Assembly (NCBI GenBank): GCA_964592335.1
Contig: CAZQEU010000009.1
Span: 1 to 34,217 of the forward strand
Direction of reading: 5' to 3'
Length of the DNA stretch: 34,217 bases
From: CAZKUB01 sp964592335
Lineage (GTDB): Archaea; Thermoplasmatota; E2; DHVEG-1
Shown one piece after another: positions 32,810 through 34,217 of this stretch. The stretch's first letter is position 1, and every line of letters begins with the position of its first letter. Made by a program: the position numbers and the translations under genes. Below the pieces are notes generated by a model, which was not told the DNA's origin, ran no database searches, and saw only the letters and a list, made by a program, of their open reading frames with translations.

Positions 32810-32926
32810 AGCGAAATGTATATATACATGTTACTTATTTGATATATATGGAAGGAATCGGGCTGGTAGTTTTTGTTAGAGTGCATCCCATCCCCTCCTA
32901 GTGAGGCCAGCCAATCCTTCCTTTTT
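32810..32926 (+). ncRNA. Candidate small RNA B with promoter and terminator
   Basis: BRE-like AGCGAAA (32810-32816) and TATA TATATATA (32819-32826) predict a start near 32850. The RNA (about 32850-32926) closes with GGAAGGA/TCCTTCC (32850-32856 with 32915-32921) and GGCTGG/CCAGCC (32861-32866 with 32907-32912). A CCTC/GAGG helix lies inside, and TTTTT (32922-32926) follows the closing stem. The loop holds GTGCATCCCATCCCCTCC (32881-32898), identical to the same-strand sequence at 17444-17461 and so complementary to the ftsZ leader RNA. The minus strand has no T tract in the right place. An attenuator-type leader of hutU is an alternative. Confidence 0.65.
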
Positions 32927-32985
32927 AGTTACATTATTTTAAAAAAGTTTTAAGTATGCAGCATTGATACTGTCAATCGATTTTT

Positions 32986-34217
32986 ATGGGGAGCAAAATA
33001 AAGGCAACAACAGGGCCTAAACTTAGATGTAAGGGCTGGAGACAAGAAGCAATACTTAGAATGCTTGAAAACAACATGGAAAATGCTGAGATTCCAGAAG
33101 AACTCATCGTATATGGAGGAACAGGTCGTGCTGCACGTAACTGGGAATCATATGAAAAAATCGTAGAGATTCTAAAAAGATTAGAAGACGATGAAACAAT
33201 GGTAATTCAGTCAGGAAAACCTGTTGCTGTTTTTAAAACATGGAAAAACTCTCCAAGAATTTTAATGGCTAACTCAAATATTGTTCCACATTGGAGCAAC
33301 TGGGAAAAATTCTATGAACTTGAAAGATTAGGGCTCATTATGTATGGTCAGATGACAGCAGGCTCCTGGTGCTATATAGGAACACAAGGGATTATTCAGG
33401 GAACATATGAAACATTTGCAGCTCTTGCAAAAAAACATTTTAAAAGCGATCTCAAAGGTAAAATAGTTCTCACCGGTGGTGTTGGCGGCATGAGTGGTGC
33501 ACAACCGCTTTCAGTCAAGATGGCAGGTGGAGTATGTATCGCAGTTGAATGTGATGAAAAACGTATAGATAGACGTATCAAAGCAGGTTTTTGTGATAAA
33601 AAACTCTATGATATTGATGAAGCTGTAAAACTTGCAGAAGAAAAAAAGAAAAACAAAGAACCTTTTTCTATAGCAGTTCTTGGTAACTGTGCTGATACTC
33701 ATCCAAAACTAGTAAAAGATGGTTTTAAACCAGATGTTGTAACAGATCAGACAAGTGCACATGATGAGCTAAAGGGATATGTTCCAACAGGTTTTTTTGG
33801 AGATACTTTAAAGGATGCTTTTGAACTCAGGAAAAAAGATTCTAAAAAATACATTGATTTATCTCTTAAAAGCATGAAATCACATTGTAAAGCAATGCTT
33901 GATTTTCAAAAAAATGGTGCAGTTGTATTTGACTATGGAAATAATCTACGTGGACAGGCAGAAAAAGCAGGTTTAAAAGATGCTTTTTCATACCCTGGTT
34001 TTGTACCTGCATATGTCAGACCGATGCTTGCGGTTGGTCGTGGTCCGTTTAGATGGCTTGCTCTATCTGGTAATCCTGATGATATAATAAAAACAGATAA
34101 AGCGATACTTGAAATGTTTCCAGAAGATGATGTCCTTTCAAATTGGATTAGGCTAGCTGAAAAGTTTTTACCATGGGAAGGACTTCCTGCGCGTGTATGC
34201 TGGCTTGGATATGGGGA
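32986..34217 (+). CDS. hutU: Urocanate hydratase (3' end beyond the window)
   Basis: A 410-codon open frame with no stop before the window end. The sequence matches HutU: VYGGTGRAARNW, AVFKTW-x-PRILMANSN, GLIMYGQMTAGSWCYIG, GGVGGMSGAQPL (NAD-binding Rossmann), VVTDQTSAHDELKGY, DYGNNLRGQA and GLPARVCWLGYG. The enzyme uses tightly bound NAD+ to hydrate urocanate to imidazolonepropionate in histidine breakdown. ATG 32986 is preceded by a T-rich stretch without a ribosome site; a TATA-like TTTTAAAAAA lies at about 32937. No other hut gene is visible. The part shown covers roughly three quarters of a normal-length protein. Confidence 0.95.
   Translation, partial: MGSKIKATTGPKLRCKGWRQEAILRMLENNMENAEIPEELIVYGGTGRAARNWESYEKIVEILKRLEDDETMVIQSGKPVAVFKTWKNSPRILMANSNIVPHWSNWEKFYELERLGLIMYGQMTAGSWCYIGTQGIIQGTYETFAALAKKHFKSDLKGKIVLTGGVGGMSGAQPLSVKMAGGVCIAVECDEKRIDRRIKAGFCDKKLYDIDEAVKLAEEKKKNKEPFSIAVLGNCADTHPKLVKDGFKPDVVTDQTSAHDELKGYVPTGFFGDTLKDAFELRKKDSKKYIDLSLKSMKSHCKAMLDFQKNGAVVFDYGNNLRGQAEKAGLKDAFSYPGFVPAYVRPMLAVGRGPFRWLALSGNPDDIIKTDKAILEMFPEDDVLSNWIRLAEKFLPWEGLPARVCWLGYG

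Noticed and set aside
32563..32886. Minus-strand frame of 107 residues across lsm and RNA B
   Set aside because: It is antisense to the well-supported lsm gene, has no ribosome site and a Ser/Arg-rich composition typical of a shadow frame.
32850..32926. C/D-box or H/ACA guide RNA
   Set aside because: No C/D boxes (RUGAUGA/CUGA), and no ACA at the expected distance from the closing stem.
1..34217. Insertion sequences, prophage or defence islands
   Set aside because: No transposase, integrase, phage or restriction genes were seen; the PIN gene has no antitoxin partner and looks like a housekeeping member.

Overview
The window comes from an AT-rich archaeon, most likely a euryarchaeon. Core genes are archaeal: RFC large subunit, aIF2-gamma, aIF2-beta with a C-terminal TRAM domain, ribosomal protein S6e, an Lsm protein, archaeal UMP kinase, FtsZ and an intron-containing tRNA-Met. 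Promoters look archaeal (BRE/TATA), and several genes appear leaderless. A Thermoplasmatota-like sediment or anaerobic lineage would fit: folate-type MetV/MetF, FeoAB, and lipid or pigment genes with no methanogenesis genes. This placement is an inference from gene content only.

Layout. 1-2,750: the end of a ferredoxin gene faces a feoA-feoB-dtxR iron operon whose promoter is flanked by two DtxR-type palindromes. 2,755-7,463 (minus): FbaB-type aldolase, SDR threonine dehydrogenase, a secreted protein and the metV-metF pair. 7,587-11,963 (plus): PGI/PMI, a PAS-only protein abutting tRNA-Ser(GCU), then RFC-L. 11,964-14,914 (minus): a membrane protein and a large secreted beta-helix/metallopeptidase. 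15,077-16,235 (plus): a possible SecB-like protein and UMP kinase. 16,258-18,720 (minus): a small unknown protein, aIF2-beta, a CdrS-like ribbon-helix-helix regulator and ftsZ, with a GC-rich structured element between the last two. 18,908-21,170 (plus): S6e, aIF2-gamma, a PIN protein and tRNA-Met. 21,179-29,831: an isoprenoid-modification locus with three UbiA prenyltransferases, a geranylgeranyl reductase, a phytoene-desaturase-like protein and a CrtC/AttH-like protein, plus a TauE permease. 29,986-34,217: a candidate ncRNA, an HD phosphohydrolase, type II GAPDH, Lsm, a second candidate ncRNA and urocanate hydratase (cut by the window end).

The most unusual signal is a two-copy RNA-like element. 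The spacer between the CdrS-like gene and ftsZ, and an apparent small-RNA gene between lsm and hutU, share an identical 18-nt C-rich stretch and an 11-nt flank in the same orientation. The small RNA is therefore perfectly complementary to the ftsZ leader over 18 nt, including a GGAGG-type sequence. It has its own BRE/TATA box, a closing stem and a T tract. This suggests trans-acting RNA control of the cell-division operon, or two members of an undescribed structured RNA family. A third structured RNA candidate with a C-rich loop lies at about 29,986-30,060.
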